Assembly: GCA_964019055.1 (NCBI GenBank)
Contig: OZ025211.1
Coordinates: forward strand, 9,864,400 to 9,928,399
DNA length: 64,000 bases
DNA from: Anthopleura xanthogrammica
Taxonomy: Eukaryota; Cnidaria; Anthozoa; Actiniaria; Actiniidae
Direction of reading: 5' to 3'
Under the pieces are notes generated by a model that ran no database searches, had not been told where the DNA came from, and was given only the letters and a program-made list of their open reading frames with translations. Position 1 is the stretch's first letter. Every line of letters begins with the position of its first letter. The translations under genes and the position numbers were made by a program. Of this stretch, positions 1 through 13,620 are shown one piece after another.

Positions 1-304
1 TCTCAGGCAATCTGACCCAAGACTGTTGCCTCATTGGGTAAAATGGGTATCTTTAAACCCCAAATTATAAATGGAGTGAAGAATAACGGGATGTATGATC
101 TCTTGTACAACGCGGTTTCTTCTTTTAAGACCATCATTTGTGAAATACGATCACATATAACTATGCAATATTAAATGCGCATTATTAAGAAATTTTGATT
201 ATAATACCATGAGAATATAGAATCCCAATAACCTATTATAATAATATTTAGGTCATTTTATAATAATGGTTCTTGGGGAAATTAGTGGGTGTTGTACGAG
301 TATT
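1..304. other. 3' flank of the zinc-finger gene, no gene seen
   Basis: AT-rich sequence downstream (minus-strand sense) of the zinc-finger stop codon. I see no second gene and no canonical AATAAA on the minus strand close to the stop, so the polyadenylation site may lie further out or use a variant signal. Confidence 0.4.
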
Positions 305-3300
305 TTAATTTTCCTCTACCTTTTCTTCTCGTTCTTCTTCTTTTTCTTTCGTTTCTTCATGAGGTTGTTGTTGTTGTTGTTGCTGTTGTTGTTGTTGCTG
401 TTCTTTCTCCTCTTCTTTCTTCACCACTACATCATGTTCTTGATCACTGTCATGACTCTCCATCCCAACCAGTACCTTCGGAGACGTGAATCCTACTTGA
501 ACTTCATCGTCGTCCACTGATATCTCCTCATCTTCGTCGTCGACAAACAAATTGTCGCTTCCTTCGGGTGTTCGTCCTCCTTCATACGAACTTTCTCCGG
601 AGTCGTGCCGTTCTTTCAACGAGCCTGTTCCGAGAGAATCATTATCGCTCATCCGTCTCTTTTTAATGGACGAACTTTCATCGCCTTCTTCGGTAGCAGT
701 ATTCGTGGGGACACTAATTGCATGCATCGAATACTCTCCATACCCCCCATGGACCTTCTGCTTAGCATGCCATCGCTTGTGTTTATTGAAATTAGAAGGA
801 TCGCTGAATTTCCTCGGACAATCCTTGCATTTAAACGGCCTATCGCCTGTATGGACTCGCACGTGGATCTTTAGGCTGCTGGAACTAAAAAAGGTCTTGG
901 AACAATGCTCGCATCTGTATTTCCTCTCACCAGTATGCTTCATTAGATGCGCTTTCAAAGACGTTGACTTGGTGAAGGTTGAATGGCATATCTCACAGCG
1001 ATATATCTTTGGCTTGTGCTCCACTCGTTCTTCGGACCCTGACAGACAATCTTCTTGAATGAACGAGGCTGCGTTGTTAAATTCTTCGTCTTGTGATGAC
1101 GGTTTATCTTGATCGTTGCTGGCTGGGGTATCAGGGTCATCCTCAAGCTTTCCGCACGTGTGAAGATGGAGATGTTCCGCCTCTTCAAATGATAAGTTGC
1201 AGCGAGAGCAGTTGTAGGGTCGGGATGACATTGAGTGATTAGGTGCTTCTGTGTGACTTAAAAGATGGACCTGGAATAACGAGATAAGATGCGTACAGTA
1301 ATACGGTTAAGAGAGGGCTAGGAGAGGGGTAGGGGGTAGGGGGCAGGGGAAACTGCTACCATCTGCCATAAGACACAAGCCGTACTAATGGCAAACATCG
1401 TATACTACTTTAGAAAAACAAGGAATTAAAAATTAAAAAAAAAATTAAAAATCATGCGGCTATTGTCGAATCTTATTTTCTATTGGAAATTGAAATCGAT
1501 TTGGGAATCTCCAAACACACAATTCTACGTTTCCATCTTATACTTTCAATGCCATGTTGGCGGTGTTATAATACCACCAATATGGCTTCCTGGCTTTCTT
1601 TTGAATGGCCATGAACCATCAATCACACTGTGCGCATTCTTAATGCTGTAGCATTAGTATTCATGTCGTATGTCCTTGTGCAAGTGACGTCATGCGGCCA
1701 TGTTGGGTGACTTAACAGAAGAATTGGAGTCTGTTTTTTTTCTTTTTTTGTCGTGTCAACCAACATGAAGACTATGTCTTTAGTCCTATTTATTCTTATC
1801 AGTATAGCAAGACACGCGCGCCAATAAAAAGCTCGGTCCTTACTGTAACATACCTTAAGTCTATCACCACGAGTATACTGTTTCCCACAGTAGTGACACA
1901 CATGAGGTTTCTGTCCACTGTGTCGCAGCATATGCCTCTTTAAATCAACAGCTTGTGTGAAGCGACGCAAACAAATTGGACACTCAAAGGGTCTTGCTCC
2001 TGTATGCACCAGAAGGTGCCTCTTTAAGCGACTAGAAAAGCTAAATTCCTTATCGCATTTTTTACATTTGAAAACCTTTTGTCCTGAAGGTGTGACTAAT
2101 TCTTCAGTGAGTTCTTCTTCAGTGAGGCCTGTTTCTTTTGGACGAATTGGTCGCCCTGCGAAAAAAAAAGTGTAAGAAAAGCATGAGTAAAGATAAGGTA
2201 AGATGACCAAAGGGGATCAAGGGGTGGTATAGCAGTAGTTCACTTGCCTCTCACCTCTGGGGAGTCACGGGGTTCGATTCCTGGACTCAGCATCACATGT
2301 GAGTAGAGTTTAGTAGGTCTCTTCCTTGATTCAAGGGTTTTTCTCCGGGTTTTCCGGTTTTTCTCCCTGTGCAAAACCTTACACGCTAAACTCCAATTTG
2401 ATCTGTTCGTTCAAGCCGTGCCCTGAAGATGATCAGCCCAGAGGTTGTTTCAGGGTTCGATCTGTGAGTTAGCAGTACACTGACTTAGATCAACCCAGAG
2501 GTTGTTTCTGGGTTCGATAAACTTTGATGGCATAGTGGTAGTCCACCATCACCCCTGATATCTCGAGTTCAATTCCTCTATTAAGCTATGAGGAGTTTAT
2601 TTATTAAAAAAAAAGATTTCAAGAACGAATTCATTGATGCAAGTCTAGATTCGCCATACCTCTTTCCTTTAAGTGAACTACGATAGGCTGTACCGTAGAG
2701 TTCATGTTAATTCCTTGCGCCTGCACATGACCTTCAGGTGCACCAGCTACTTTTCCGTCAGGCCGAACTTGTGGTGGAGCATGAGGTGACCCAATAGGTT
2801 CTGTGCTGTTACTAAAATGAGGGTCTACAGCAATAGTGGCCCTTGGCCAGCCACGTCCCGCTAAGATGTGACTGGGATGGACCGGATTATTGATAATCAC
2901 ATGTTGCATGGGTGCCTGCTGTGGCTGAGTGTAGGCCAACGAGTACCCTTGAGGAGTCGCTAAAGTAGGCCCATGGTGAGATATTTCAGGCCTACTATAT
3001 ATAGGACTCCTATCGGTAGGGCTTTTTAACGTGGGTATCGGAGGCTGGAATGCAGAGATTCCTGAACGCGATACAGGACTTGGTAATCCATTTATTACGG
3101 TGCATACTGGAGGCAACCCCATTGCTATTGGTTGACCTACTCCAAAAGGTCTTGGGGGGTCCCGTAGAATGACAGGAGTTTCAGGGCTCGGAGGGTCAGA
3201 ATTTGTTTCTACCTCTGGTACATTTGATACTCTTCGAGCTATTCCTTTACGATCATGTTTTCTAGTAAAAAAAAAAAAAAAGGATAATGATTTTAGAAAA

Positions 3301-6300
3301 GCATACAAAACCTTAATAAGGACCATTAACATGGAGTGAGGGTGATCTCTGGTGCTTGGGACACTTTTTGCTCTAATTCCCCGAGGGACACCAAAAACAA
3401 AGGAGTTCGTCTTCGCAGTAGGGTCACCTGTAATGGAGAGCTTAATTTGTATTCACCAAGAAAACAACAAGTTCATAATTTTTAACTCTTCCACAATGGT
3501 TCAAAATATCCCATTCTCGTACCCAGTCCCTTCTTAGAAAGCTGAGAAAGGTCTCCCAAATGAAGTGGAAGTTGGTAGAATTTTGGCAAATGCGGTTCGA
3601 AAGAAGAAATTTGGTTTGACCAAAAAAATACATTCATAAAGGGTATCTTCTAATCAGGTGTTCGCAGTCTTTATCGAGGGGGCTCGTGTGCCGTTAAGAG
3701 GCACTCGGACCCACTCGAATCCCCAAGATCTGCACCTGTTAACCAATCGTATCGTATAGGACCAAAAAAAACATCTTATTACCTTTTTGGTGGACTTTGA
3801 GATACATTATTTTCTTCGTAGCCCTCTAATGTCTGAAAAATAGAAATAACCAACCATTATATATTTTTTTCAGTCATTTTTAGCTGGGCCTGCAAAATAC
3901 TGGTAATAAATGACAAATAATCAACTTTATTTGTTTGGAGAGGGTGACACGTAACGGTTGCCAACTGATAAACTGGTTGCTCTTTATGTTTGATGTGTCT
4001 AAGTGAGACAGGAGCGCTATTTTACGTGGCCATCCGAGCCACGGCGAAGGTCTAGCCATTTGCAGATAATTTAATAGCAAAGGCATTGTCTTGTATTTAG
4101 ATATTTTAAGACCCTGATTGTAAGTCCGACTAGTATTATGAGCCATGCCGAATTTGACTATGAAGCTAATGATTCGTATACTGAATTGGGCAGCCATTGT
4201 AACGTCTTGGCGCTGCTGGTGGGCGGCAAGGATGCATATCATAGGCAAACTCATCAAAGCAGATGTGCCAAAAAAATTTCTATAACAGATAATCCCATTT
4301 TATACTATCAAAATCACTTGAGGTTAAGCGCTATAATAAGGATTGGTCGTGTTTCAGATTCTAGGCAAGGAATGGAAAAACAGAAGTCAAGGAGTCGCTT
4401 CTATGACCCTTTGAACTGACCGCGGGCAGTTTAGTTCACCTTGCATTAGAATAAATTACATCAACCTGGTGGGTTGTTTGGTGCTTTCTAAAATTGAAGA
4501 ACATGTAAACAGCCCGCAAAACCAGGACATTCGCAAGTTTTTTTTTTCTTTTTTTTTTTTTTTTCGTTCTCCATCTTTTTTGTCCAAGTTTTTCAACCAC
4601 GTTGGAAAGGATTTCTAGTTAAGCCGAAGCGCCGCGTGTAAGGACAACATGATTTTTTTTCGAGATATGCTTCATTATTTTGACGGGATTTTTACCCCTC
4701 AAATAACCAAGAAAATATAAACCCAGCGATCCATCTTTGATTTTAATTGCTTTGTTTACAGTAAGAAAAAAGGTGGTGATTAAAAATTGAGACTGTTTGT
4801 CGAACCATGAATCGATACCAGTACGGCTTTTTAGCAAGTTTTATATTGTCTTAAACACGAGAACAAGTGGAGACCAACCATATACGTGTTGCGGCATAAA
4901 TATTCAATGCTCTTCACTAGTTGCACGAGTCCCAAAAACAGGTTCACACTATCGAGCTACTTTCAGCAGACGAAGATATGCTTCATTATTTTTACAGGAT
5001 TTTTACAGTAAACTCCAAAAATAACCAAGAAAATATAAACCCAGCGATCCATCTTTGATCTTGTCTTGTTTACATCAAGAAAATGGGTGTTGCGGCAACA
5101 ATCAATACTCTGTAAGATTGAGTCCTCATAATAAGTTCACACCTAACTTAACCATTGCTACTTTCAGCAAACGAGTGACTGACTCTTCCTAATGAAGGCC
5201 GAGCAAATGCAACAAGCTGACCAGTACGAGTCTGTTTGTCTACCAAAATATAACTGATTTAACGCGTGCTCTTAAGTGTTTTGCATTTCTGTTTCATGGT
5301 AGTTGATTCAAGGAATACGCCCTTTTTTCGAGTATATCAGCATTAATATTGTAAATCGTCCTCGAGTAACACGTTCTAGTCTGTTTTATTCTTACATCCG
5401 CCACATCACGAAATAAATACTTTCTAAATTCTTGGAATTTTAAAAATTAAAATAATTCATTGTATTTACATATTGTGTGGAAATGCTTCTTTTTACGTGA
5501 TCTGTTTTGTATTCCGTTGCGTGATGTGTGTGATACGTGATGTGCGTGATGTTTGAAAGTCGGAAACACCTTCCTATTAAATATGTTTATTTCAGATATT
5601 CTTTTTCGAGAGAAACTCATGAAAGCAACCCTAAATGTTCATCCTACAGCTCAAGTCTTTTTTTCCCGACCCGGTTCTTACGATTGCTGTAAATGCTGAA
5701 ATGCTGTAACCGTTCACAATATGTGGGCAGATCATGATGGGGAACTTGTAATCCAACTGTCATGTACTACGATCTACGGCACGATCATGAATGTATAACT
5801 TATTATGAGATAACTGACACGTACGAGGGCTTACGGCAAAGGGTTGATAATATAACTGACATCTACAAGAGATTACGTACGGCACGATCATTAATATATA
5901 ACTTATGATACAACTGACATGTTCCACGGTTTACGGCACGATCGCTTAGATATAATCATTAATATGTAACTTATGACTAGCGACTGGGTATAATTAACAC
6001 ACGTACGAAATCTGAAGTTCTCTAAATTTATCCAGTAAACTTGTCTACCATATGAAACATCAGTAAGTAGTTTAAATGCTAATGTCGTCCAAGAGCTTGT
6101 AAAGAAGTAGTGGAATGATAAATGCGATATATAAGCTTAAGGTTGTGGGTTGAAATTCTCATGAATTGCACTAACTCGTAGATAAAGCAGTTAGACAGTA
6201 CAGAGCTTCTAGTTCATAAGAGTACACTTTACAAGGGCTTGTACGAGATGCTGTTGAGTCGTACAAGGCCTTGTTTTTTCTGTAGTAGGTTGGACAAGAA

Positions 6301-8481
6301 CTTAATACTTCTTGAAGTTCATGTTAGCAAATTGAACAAGAGTTCAAACAAAGTGAGTGCTAGCTGCTTAGGTTGTAAAAGGCCTGGCACGTTTTGTACA
6401 GTAGTTTGTAAACACTACTTATAGTTCTTGCATTTCACAAGATTAAATTTTACGAGAACTGATACCGATTGCTACTTGATTTTACAAGGCTTTGCAGGTT
6501 CTACTGTAATCAAGTCAACTAAATCAAGTCAAGTTTTTCCTAAACTTGAAAAAACAGACTTGACTGAGGAGGGAAAAGAAGGACTGTAAATAACAGTCAA
6601 ATATATTCCATGAAGTACAAGAGTTTGTACATATTATGACTATGACTAGGATATGCATGCCATTTTGCTTTTTAAGAGAAATCATTACCTTGTGAGCAGG
6701 ATTTTACCATAACCAAAAGGAAATACTTTTACAACAGAGTTGTAACTGCAGTAATGTCTAGACTAGCTAGCAGTTCAAATTGTAACTCTAAGGGTGGATC
6801 AAAGAGGGCCTTGGATCTCTGGCCAAGATAAAGAAGATATTTGTGATCAAATCTCCTTAAAAAAGGTGTATCAAAGAGGGTGGATCAAAGAGGGCCTTGG
6901 ATCTCTGGCCAAGATAAAGAAGATATTTGTGATCAAATCTACTTTAAAAAGGTGTACTCACCCCAGGTTCACTAAAACCAGGACTTGTTACCGTAGAAGG
7001 TGTGGAGGCAGATTTCTGCCGGCATTCTCTAGAAGATTTATGTCTGAGGTATTTTTGTAGATTTGTGAACATCTGCCGGCATTTGCCACACTGAAACAAA
7101 TCAGGTTCGTCATCCTCATCTGATTCGTGTCCTGGGTGCAAAAAAGCAAAAAAAATTTATCAGTATTCATTTTTGTTTTCTTTGATAAGAGAACTGGCTT
7201 AAATACTGAGCAATGAAAAATTTGATTGATCCATTGCTGGCTTTTAATCCTACAATTTGGCCTAAAAACTGGTGAGCCAAGTGTGCTAAATAATATACAA
7301 GACTTGCTAACAGATAAATAGAATACAGTAACTTTATTTAGTGAGGGTGATACATGATAAACTACCATGTGAGCAGAATCTCCTTTTACCTCCTCCAAGG
7401 GTGACGTGAGAGAGGATAGAAAGGCTCGCGGGAAAGTTAAGGGGAACTCTGCTAGCAGGGTACTGATAAGCTTGAGGCCTTCTCTTTTTAACATCTTTGA
7501 AAGAGACAGGACCGCCATTTTACATGGTCATCCAAACTAGGGCACAGGTCTATATAACCATTAGCAGAAAGAGAGATCTGGTTGTTTCTATAAAGTTTTT
7601 TTCTGTCTCTTGTAATGAGAATTTGAAATATCCAGGGCAGCATTTTCATTTTCATCAGTAGAAGTAATAAATTTTTATGTGTAATTTGAAACAAAATGTC
7701 AGTTATTGTGTCTACATTACAAAACAATTTGTGAAGAAAGCATACTAGAAAACAATGGAAAAGTTATATGAATGTCTAGTGTGCCAATATCATTTTCATG
7801 TGCACGAGTTTTTAAGAAATACTTCTTTAATTAAAGCGATTCCTCTCTCCTTTTTACCTGTAGAACTCAATTCTTCATTCCATTGTCTAAGCATTGAAGA
7901 CAATGAGACTTGTACGTGTATCATTATGACTAATTAATTAATGTTTGTGAGTTAAATGAAATTGCTTTGTTATTTTGAAAAGGGTGCAGAATAGCCACTA
8001 ACAATTTAACCTAATGGACAGCATCTTTCAAGAATCTCAACACAGCTTTGGATTTTCAGTATACCTAATGCTTGGAGTTTAAATTTTTTTAAAGATTCTT
8101 ACTAATTATTATATATTTAGAGGCTGCCTCATTAAATTACAGTCTAGGACTCATAATATATATTATAGACCCCTTGCAGGTATCGTCAAAGCAGCTCAAT
8201 TTGGAGGACGAAACAAACAAACTTCAATCTCCTGAGAATTAGAACCTATTGTTTTATCCTCAGAATTGAGCAGCATCCCGACATGCGGCAAGGGGTATTT
8301 TCTTGCACTGTCGCAAAGTTTCACATTTACTGTTCAACACCCATATTAAATAATCAGGACTCAACAAGTTAAGATAAATCACACTAACTTTTATACATTA
8401 GTAAATGTTTTATATCAAAATACCATCCTTACCTGAAGACCCTACATGGAACATTAGACTTGAATGGTCGATGCCCGAAAT
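305..8481 (-). CDS. Multi-C2H2 zinc-finger protein, six coding exons
   Basis: Likely a nuclear DNA-binding transcription factor. Minus-strand exons: 8481-8433 (49 nt), 7131-6962, 3832-3783 (50 nt), 3261-2660, 2155-1854, 1270-305. All junctions have GT and AG and the phases match at each one. From the ATG at 8454 the sum is 2112 nt, exactly 703 residues plus stop. Seen in the protein: an acidic N-terminus, an isolated C2HC-type finger (about residues 22-44), a proline-rich middle region, three fingers (about 312-388) whose third is split by the last intron and rejoined perfectly, one degenerate finger (from about 403), three more fingers (about 474-550), an acidic Ser-rich region, a 12-residue polyglutamine run and a Glu/Lys-rich C-terminus. 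The lone N-terminal finger followed by distal clusters recalls BCL11/PRDM-type factors, but I cannot assign orthology. The start is uncertain: exon 8481-8433 is open upstream of the ATG, so a further 5' coding exon is possible. Confidence 0.82.
2213..2600 (+). repeat. tRNA-derived SINE with two tRNA-like heads, in a zinc-finger intron
   Basis: Two tRNA-like modules stand in the same orientation. The first (about 2224-2295) has an A-box-like TAGCAGTAG and a B-box GGTTCGATTCC. The second (about 2524-2585) has an A-box TGGCATAGTGG and a B-box AGTTCAATTCC. Between them lie a T-rich body (TTTCTCCGGGTTTTCCGG) and a twice-repeated segment containing CCAGAGGTTGTTT. This is the usual build of a tRNA-related, Pol III-transcribed retroposon. 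Related fragments recur at 9690-9750, 11095-11240 and 63392-63800. Confidence 0.65.
4663..5080. repeat. Direct repeat of about 110 bp, two diverged copies
   Basis: Segments 4663-4775 and 4974-5080 both start AGATATGCTTCATTATTTT and share AATAACCAAGAAAATATAAA and CCCAGCGATCCATCTTTGAT. The second copy carries a short insertion. They are separated by about 200 bp, which suggests a local duplication. Confidence 0.7.
6792..6957. repeat. Tandem duplication of about 85 bp beside a splice donor
   Basis: The block beginning GGGTGGATCAAAGAGGGCC occurs at 6792 and again at about 6878. Both copies include CTGGCCAAGATAAAGAAGAT. The second copy ends at the minus-strand GTGAGT donor of the zinc-finger exon 7131-6962. 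The real donor itself is not duplicated. Confidence 0.75.
7132..8432. other. Zinc-finger gene intron
   Basis: Intron between the 49-nt exon and the first finger exon. A repeat at about 8159-8301 (ATAGACCCCTTGCAGG to GCAAGGGGTATTT) resembles the sequence near 21270-21350, so it is a dispersed repeat. No gene seen. Confidence 0.5.
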
Positions 8482-11400
8482 CTAAAACAGTTAAAAGAAT
8501 AAACAGCTCATTAGAAATTACTCTGTAAATTATACAATTATGCTTGGAAATAACATTTTAGTCACATGCGCTTTTATATTCATCCAAAATATAGGACTGC
8601 AGAGCATCCTAAAAGGTGAAAGGGCTAAAAGAATTTGATATAAAATTACTGATGGTGAACGTTTCAATTTGCACACTGTATCCCCTCTAACCACACAGCT
8701 AGTCTGTCATATCAAGAGGCTTACAACAACAAGAAAGTAAATTAATATCAGGCCAGATTTGAGTCAGAGTCAGTCAAGTGGTTATCAAAGGAACCAAATG
8801 TAAATTTGTTCACTTGAACTTTATATAGTTCTTTTTTTCTAAGATTAGCAATGGAACTGCCATGTTATGGCTAAGTTATCAGTCCCGCTTGGAAGATCAA
8901 ATTATGTAAGTTCATGACAACTGTGGCAACTGTGGCAACTGCAAATATTTGGCATTAATGAAATAAACAGTGGACAACTTTCATATTTTCTGCATCAATA
9001 ATTATGATCATTAATGCAAAATGCTGAACAGATGGCATCACAATCACTGCTTGGTATACGATGGCAGGAATTAAGTACTACATTATAAAGAGTGAGAGGA
9101 TTTATTGTTCACAGACCAGAAATCAAGGAAATAAAATGTATTATCATTCAAATTATTTTTTCCGTAGTTTTGATTGTCCAAGATTGTCTGGTCATGCACA
9201 TTGTGGTGCAAAGCTGTTTTGCTGCAAATAGTGATCTGCTCATCATCATGAGCAGTAATTTGAATGTTGCATTTGTGAACATGGCTCCCTTCACTGAGCT
9301 GTCACAAATGACTTTGCATGTTTTATTGAACTCGGTTATCACAAAATATTGAGTCTTGTTAGTGTCTTGCAAACAATTATTTGGCTCTGCCTTTGGCATC
9401 GGCAAATGATTGCTTGCTTGCCACCAACAAATCACAATATTTTGCTCAACCTCATCCAATAATTTCTCAATACTGGATACTTGATGTCCATTCTTTCTTT
9501 CTTTCTTTTCCCCCCTCTCAGATGAGCATAGACTCACCAAGACTGTTGTTTTCATTTTCTGGGAAAATGAAATTTCACGTAAAAAAATAGTTCTATAAAC
9601 GTTATTTATGGTCCTACAGATTTAACTAAGCTGGTGGCCATGAGTTAGGGCAAGCCCTCTGATAAGCCGTATCTAGGCCATAGAAACCATCAACTTAGAT
9701 CAGTGCAGAGATTGTTTTTATTAGGGGTTCTAGAAAGTTAACCTTTGGTTTTGGTGTTTCGTAGCCGGAATAAGGCCATCTGTTAATACTTAAAGCAAAG
9801 ACCAATTACATAACTTGTAAGTGGTTTTATTACTATTCAATGATCAGGAAGTTCATAGATCACAAACAAGGCAAGAGCTGTTAAAAATGTCTTAAGAAAT
9901 GGCAGATTTACTAATAAAATCATATTGTGTACATACTTGAACTCTGAACTATGTTGTTGTGATTCCAAATTCTTTGAAAAACAAAATTCAGAATTTTACA
10001 CATTTGGTTATTATGATAAAACAAGCGTAAAAGTGATATCTTTTCAGAGATAGATTGAGAGGACAAAATTCAGAACTCAAGGGATTGAAGAATCACTTGA
10101 GCACTGATAACTTTAATGTTAAACAAGTGTGTTGTGCTTCAGATATATCTAACAGGTTGTGAATCTGTTCAAATGGGCCAGAACCTTCTATTCAATTGTT
10201 CAATATGATTGTTATTATTTATTTGGATGTGGTGTGCCAAAACCACAACGTTTGTAACAAAAGATGATCAACTAACTGATGAAGCAAGTAGGCTCCATAC
10301 TTGACTGTGCGCATTGTATTATTTCTGCTAAGATTAAGCACATTATCTTATCCCTGATATATACTATGTTAAACATACTGTATTTGTTTATGATGGTGTG
10401 CAGTCAGTCATGCTGTGGTACCATAACTGAGCATGGTAAGATTCTGTGATGTATATTTGATGGTTTATTACATCCAGCTATTTCCTACCTTAACCATGAC
10501 CATGACCTCAGCTAACCATGTGCCGTAATCAAATTTTTCCACTCATATAAAATTTAACGTCTCAGACATGTGTCCTGTCAAACCAAGGCACGAGGTAAGA
10601 AGAATAAACCAGTTACTTCTTAATTGGCCGACAGGTTTTAAGCTATTATAATTACAGGCATATATTTGTGGTGGTATGCTGTATCATGTTGGGGTGTCAT
10701 AACCAATCACACAAATCATAGCGACATACCTAATTGGCTCGCATTTCCATACCACAACCATGACCATGACCTTACCATGTGCCGACAACCAATATTTCTT
10801 TGCTTACACTCTTCAGAAATCTTAAGAAATCTTTCCAGGATTAAGTAGTAAATGTGAGGTACTATTTATAAACCAGATGCTAAGATAAGGATCAGTTGAT
10901 CAGCAAGTTTTAGGGTAATACAAGAAAGAAATATGACATCACAGCACGTATATATTTTTACCCTGCTTTTAAGGCTCACAAATAGAAACATTAATTTTAG
11001 CTGAATCACTTAATTAATGGGGTGTCATCCAAGTTCATGGTTAAACAGACTGATCAATATATTTCTAAGCATTCAGACAAGGTGATATGTGATTGAAAAT
11101 GTAAATAGAATTTGCTGGGTCTCTCTGATCCCTTGATTTGAGGGTTTTCTCTGGGATCACTACTTTTTCTCCTTCTAAAAAATCCTACAAGCTAAATTCA
11201 AATTTGATTTGTCAGTGAGCTGTAACTGACCTTGCTAAATCCATCAATGAATCAACTTCAAAAATGAAATTAATTTTTCGATATGACTTTGGAAAGAAAG
11301 TATTATGGTCACGAGGTTAAATAAATGACTGACCTCTTCAAAATCAACATGCATGGTGTCCTTGTTCACATAGCTGTGTGCATAGCTGCTTCAAGTATGA

Positions 11401-13454
11401 CTCTTCAAACCCCTTTACTGCCTTGATATGCATGCAAGTCATGCATAGAAACAATGATGTCACCACAATAAACCTCATTGATTCTTAACATTGAATAATA
11501 AGATACTGAGCCAGAACAATGTAAACTGTGTGGGACTACTGTTATTCAAGATTCAAGCTTTCTATGCATTGCAATTTTGGACTTTAAGTGTATAAAATCA
11601 GACCAAACTATTTTATCGAAGGACAATGAAGAAGTCGTACAATTATATGGGGACTGTACATTTATGACAGTGTTACAGAGTTTTTGTACAAGCTCAAGAA
11701 AAGTCAAAACTAGTTGGCTTTGTACCCTTTGTTACCCCAATGGTATCAAAATAGAGTTCAACCATATCTTCAAAGTGTTTAGCCTTCAGGGCTGTAAACA
11801 GTCTTGTAATTTAATTGCTTTTACAAGTCAAATAATATACAGTCACTAAAAAACACAAGTTTGAGTCTTTTCAACATTTTCAAATTTGCATTGTATAATT
11901 AAGTCATTCCAAACTATCTAGAGGCTCCGGGGTAATTTATTGGATCTATTGGCATATACATATATGTAACAGATTGTTGGAAGCACCATGGATATGCTTT
12001 CAGATTTCAGACTGACGTAAAACATGATATCTTAGCACCCCAGGAGTGCAAAGCTCATGGATGGAACACCATATACTAATAACCTACTGCTTTTGAACAA
12101 AATTACAAAAAAAAATAAATAAAAAATTTCAACAGAAATAGAATTTTTGATAGTGGTGATGTGGTCTACAAATTTTTCTCAAAACTTATGCTATCTTTTA
12201 TTTGTATCTCCTTGTTTTTACAAAAGAATTAAATAAAACATGGTTTCAATCAACCACAACATCACATTTTGTTTTAGAATACAAAGAAGTTATACCAAAT
12301 ATATTCATGTAGTTAACACAATCGGCAAGAGATAGGGAATATTTATCGATGCACTTGTAAGGTGCATACGTGTCTTGCATTTATGAATATAAGTGTTCCG
12401 GCAGTCGCAAATCACGTCTTGAACATAAAGGTCATTAACTTTACATGTTAACAAAGATATACTATGTGTGAGCGAGGTTTAGGGTTGTGCCCTTCCACTC
12501 TTTTAACGACGCTAATTTATTCGACTCAAGCGGTTAATATGGAAAGCGAGAGACCGTATTGTTTATAGAAGAGTCCAGACGGCAAAAATATCAAGGACCA
12601 CCCCAAGCAAAGCCAGTTCATTGCTTGTCTGGAACATGGTCAAAATAAAAGCAAATCGGTCGGAGGCTAAATTAGGGGGTTAACATTAGTCATATTGTTG
12701 CGTGATTTTTTAGAAGTGCTTGTCTCCTCACGTTCTAGCTCAGTGCGTGAGTTATTCCACGCGATTCAATGAAGAACTGACTGGCTTGGCATGCGAGACC
12801 TCGGAATTCGCGACAACAGGGTTATTCTTTGCCTCGTTTAAGACGTCCAAAGCCCTACTTGTTTACTGACCTTCATTAAAACTTCTCCAGCGATCGTAAA
12901 ATCTAGTTAAAAGACTAACCTATGCATCTAATAATCACGAAGAGAGATGCATATTTTAACTACATAGGTAGATTGCTTAAGGAATTAACTAACTATCACA
13001 TAAGATTCGACTGAAACGCGTCTCAGAATCACTCCAAAAACTCAATAAATTCATGAATCCCTATTTCACAATCTACTGTCTTGTGATTGATGTCTCGCTG
13101 AAGCTTTCAAACTACGTGATAGACGAGTATTTTTAGATTCATCAGGGCGGTCGCATACATGTAAGCTTACAAATTCTCTTCGCCACGCATGATTTAAATA
13201 TATTCCGTCGACCTCAAAATAAATGCACTTTTAGGTCGCTCGCCGTCAAAATCAAGTCAATAAGTATATCTTTATATGACCTTTGGAAAGATTATTCCAG
13301 ACACGCTGTGTATAGGTAATAAAAACATTCGAATCGTGCCGTAAAATGCGCTTAAAACAGTGCTATACGTACCATTTTAATATTCAAACCACCACTAAAC
13401 CAGGCAATCGCAAAGTATGAGAAACGCCTCGCTAAGCCATACTTTCTCACTTAC
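8482..13454. other. Long 5' intron or upstream region of the zinc-finger gene
   Basis: No coding exon could be supported on either strand. It contains SINE fragments (about 9690-9750 and 11095-11240), two diverged copies of a segment ending in ACCATGACCATGACC (about 10390-10560 and 10670-10810), and AT-rich unique sequence. An unseen upstream coding exon of the zinc-finger gene could lie here. Confidence 0.4.
11095..11240 (+). repeat. SINE body fragment
   Basis: Shares the motif order of the 2213-2600 SINE body: CCCTTGATTTGAGGGTTTT, then a TTTTTCTCC stretch, then an AAATTCAAATTTGATTTG tail with a following GTGAGC. The tRNA-like head is missing or unrecognisable, so this is a truncated old copy. 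Confidence 0.5.
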
Positions 13455-13620
13455 CAACAGATAACTATTTCGTTTCCTGGCCGGTTGCTCCTTGGAAAGC
13501 TTTGAAATTATAGTCTCTAGGTTCTGTCTTAGAAATGAAGAGGAAAAAAGTTAGAAATGGGGTATTTCGGAGGTGTTTTAGGTCGCGTGAGCTCTTCCAT
13601 TTGCATTGTTGTCATCTAGT
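13455..13620 (-). promoter_or_regulatory. Candidate 5' non-coding exon of the zinc-finger gene, with a small upstream ORF
   Basis: On the minus strand a strong donor (CTGTTG then GTAAGTGAG) ends a possible exon at 13455. A 28-codon ORF (13615-13529) with three in-frame ATGs lies within it and stops before the donor. If this exon splices to 8481, the 28-codon frame would be an upstream ORF and translation would begin at the ATG at 8454. This is inference; the exon's 5' end is not visible. Confidence 0.3.

Larger units (their letters stand above)
3833..6961. other. Intron of the zinc-finger gene, with internal repeats
   Basis: No convincing coding exon remains after splicing is accounted for. 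It holds a duplicated segment of about 110 bp (4663-4775 and 4974-5080), T-rich tracts near 4540-4565, and an AT-rich stretch with several reiterations of the word ACGGCACGATC around 5770-5945. The short open frames here are unsupported. Confidence 0.5.

Noticed and set aside
266..520. Plus-strand open frames with Leu/Phe runs
   Set aside because: They are the antisense of the polyglutamine and Glu-rich C-terminus of the zinc-finger gene; low-complexity shadow only.
4138..5024. Short plus-strand frames in the zinc-finger intron
   Set aside because: They overlap a duplicated non-coding segment and show no domain, start context or splice support.
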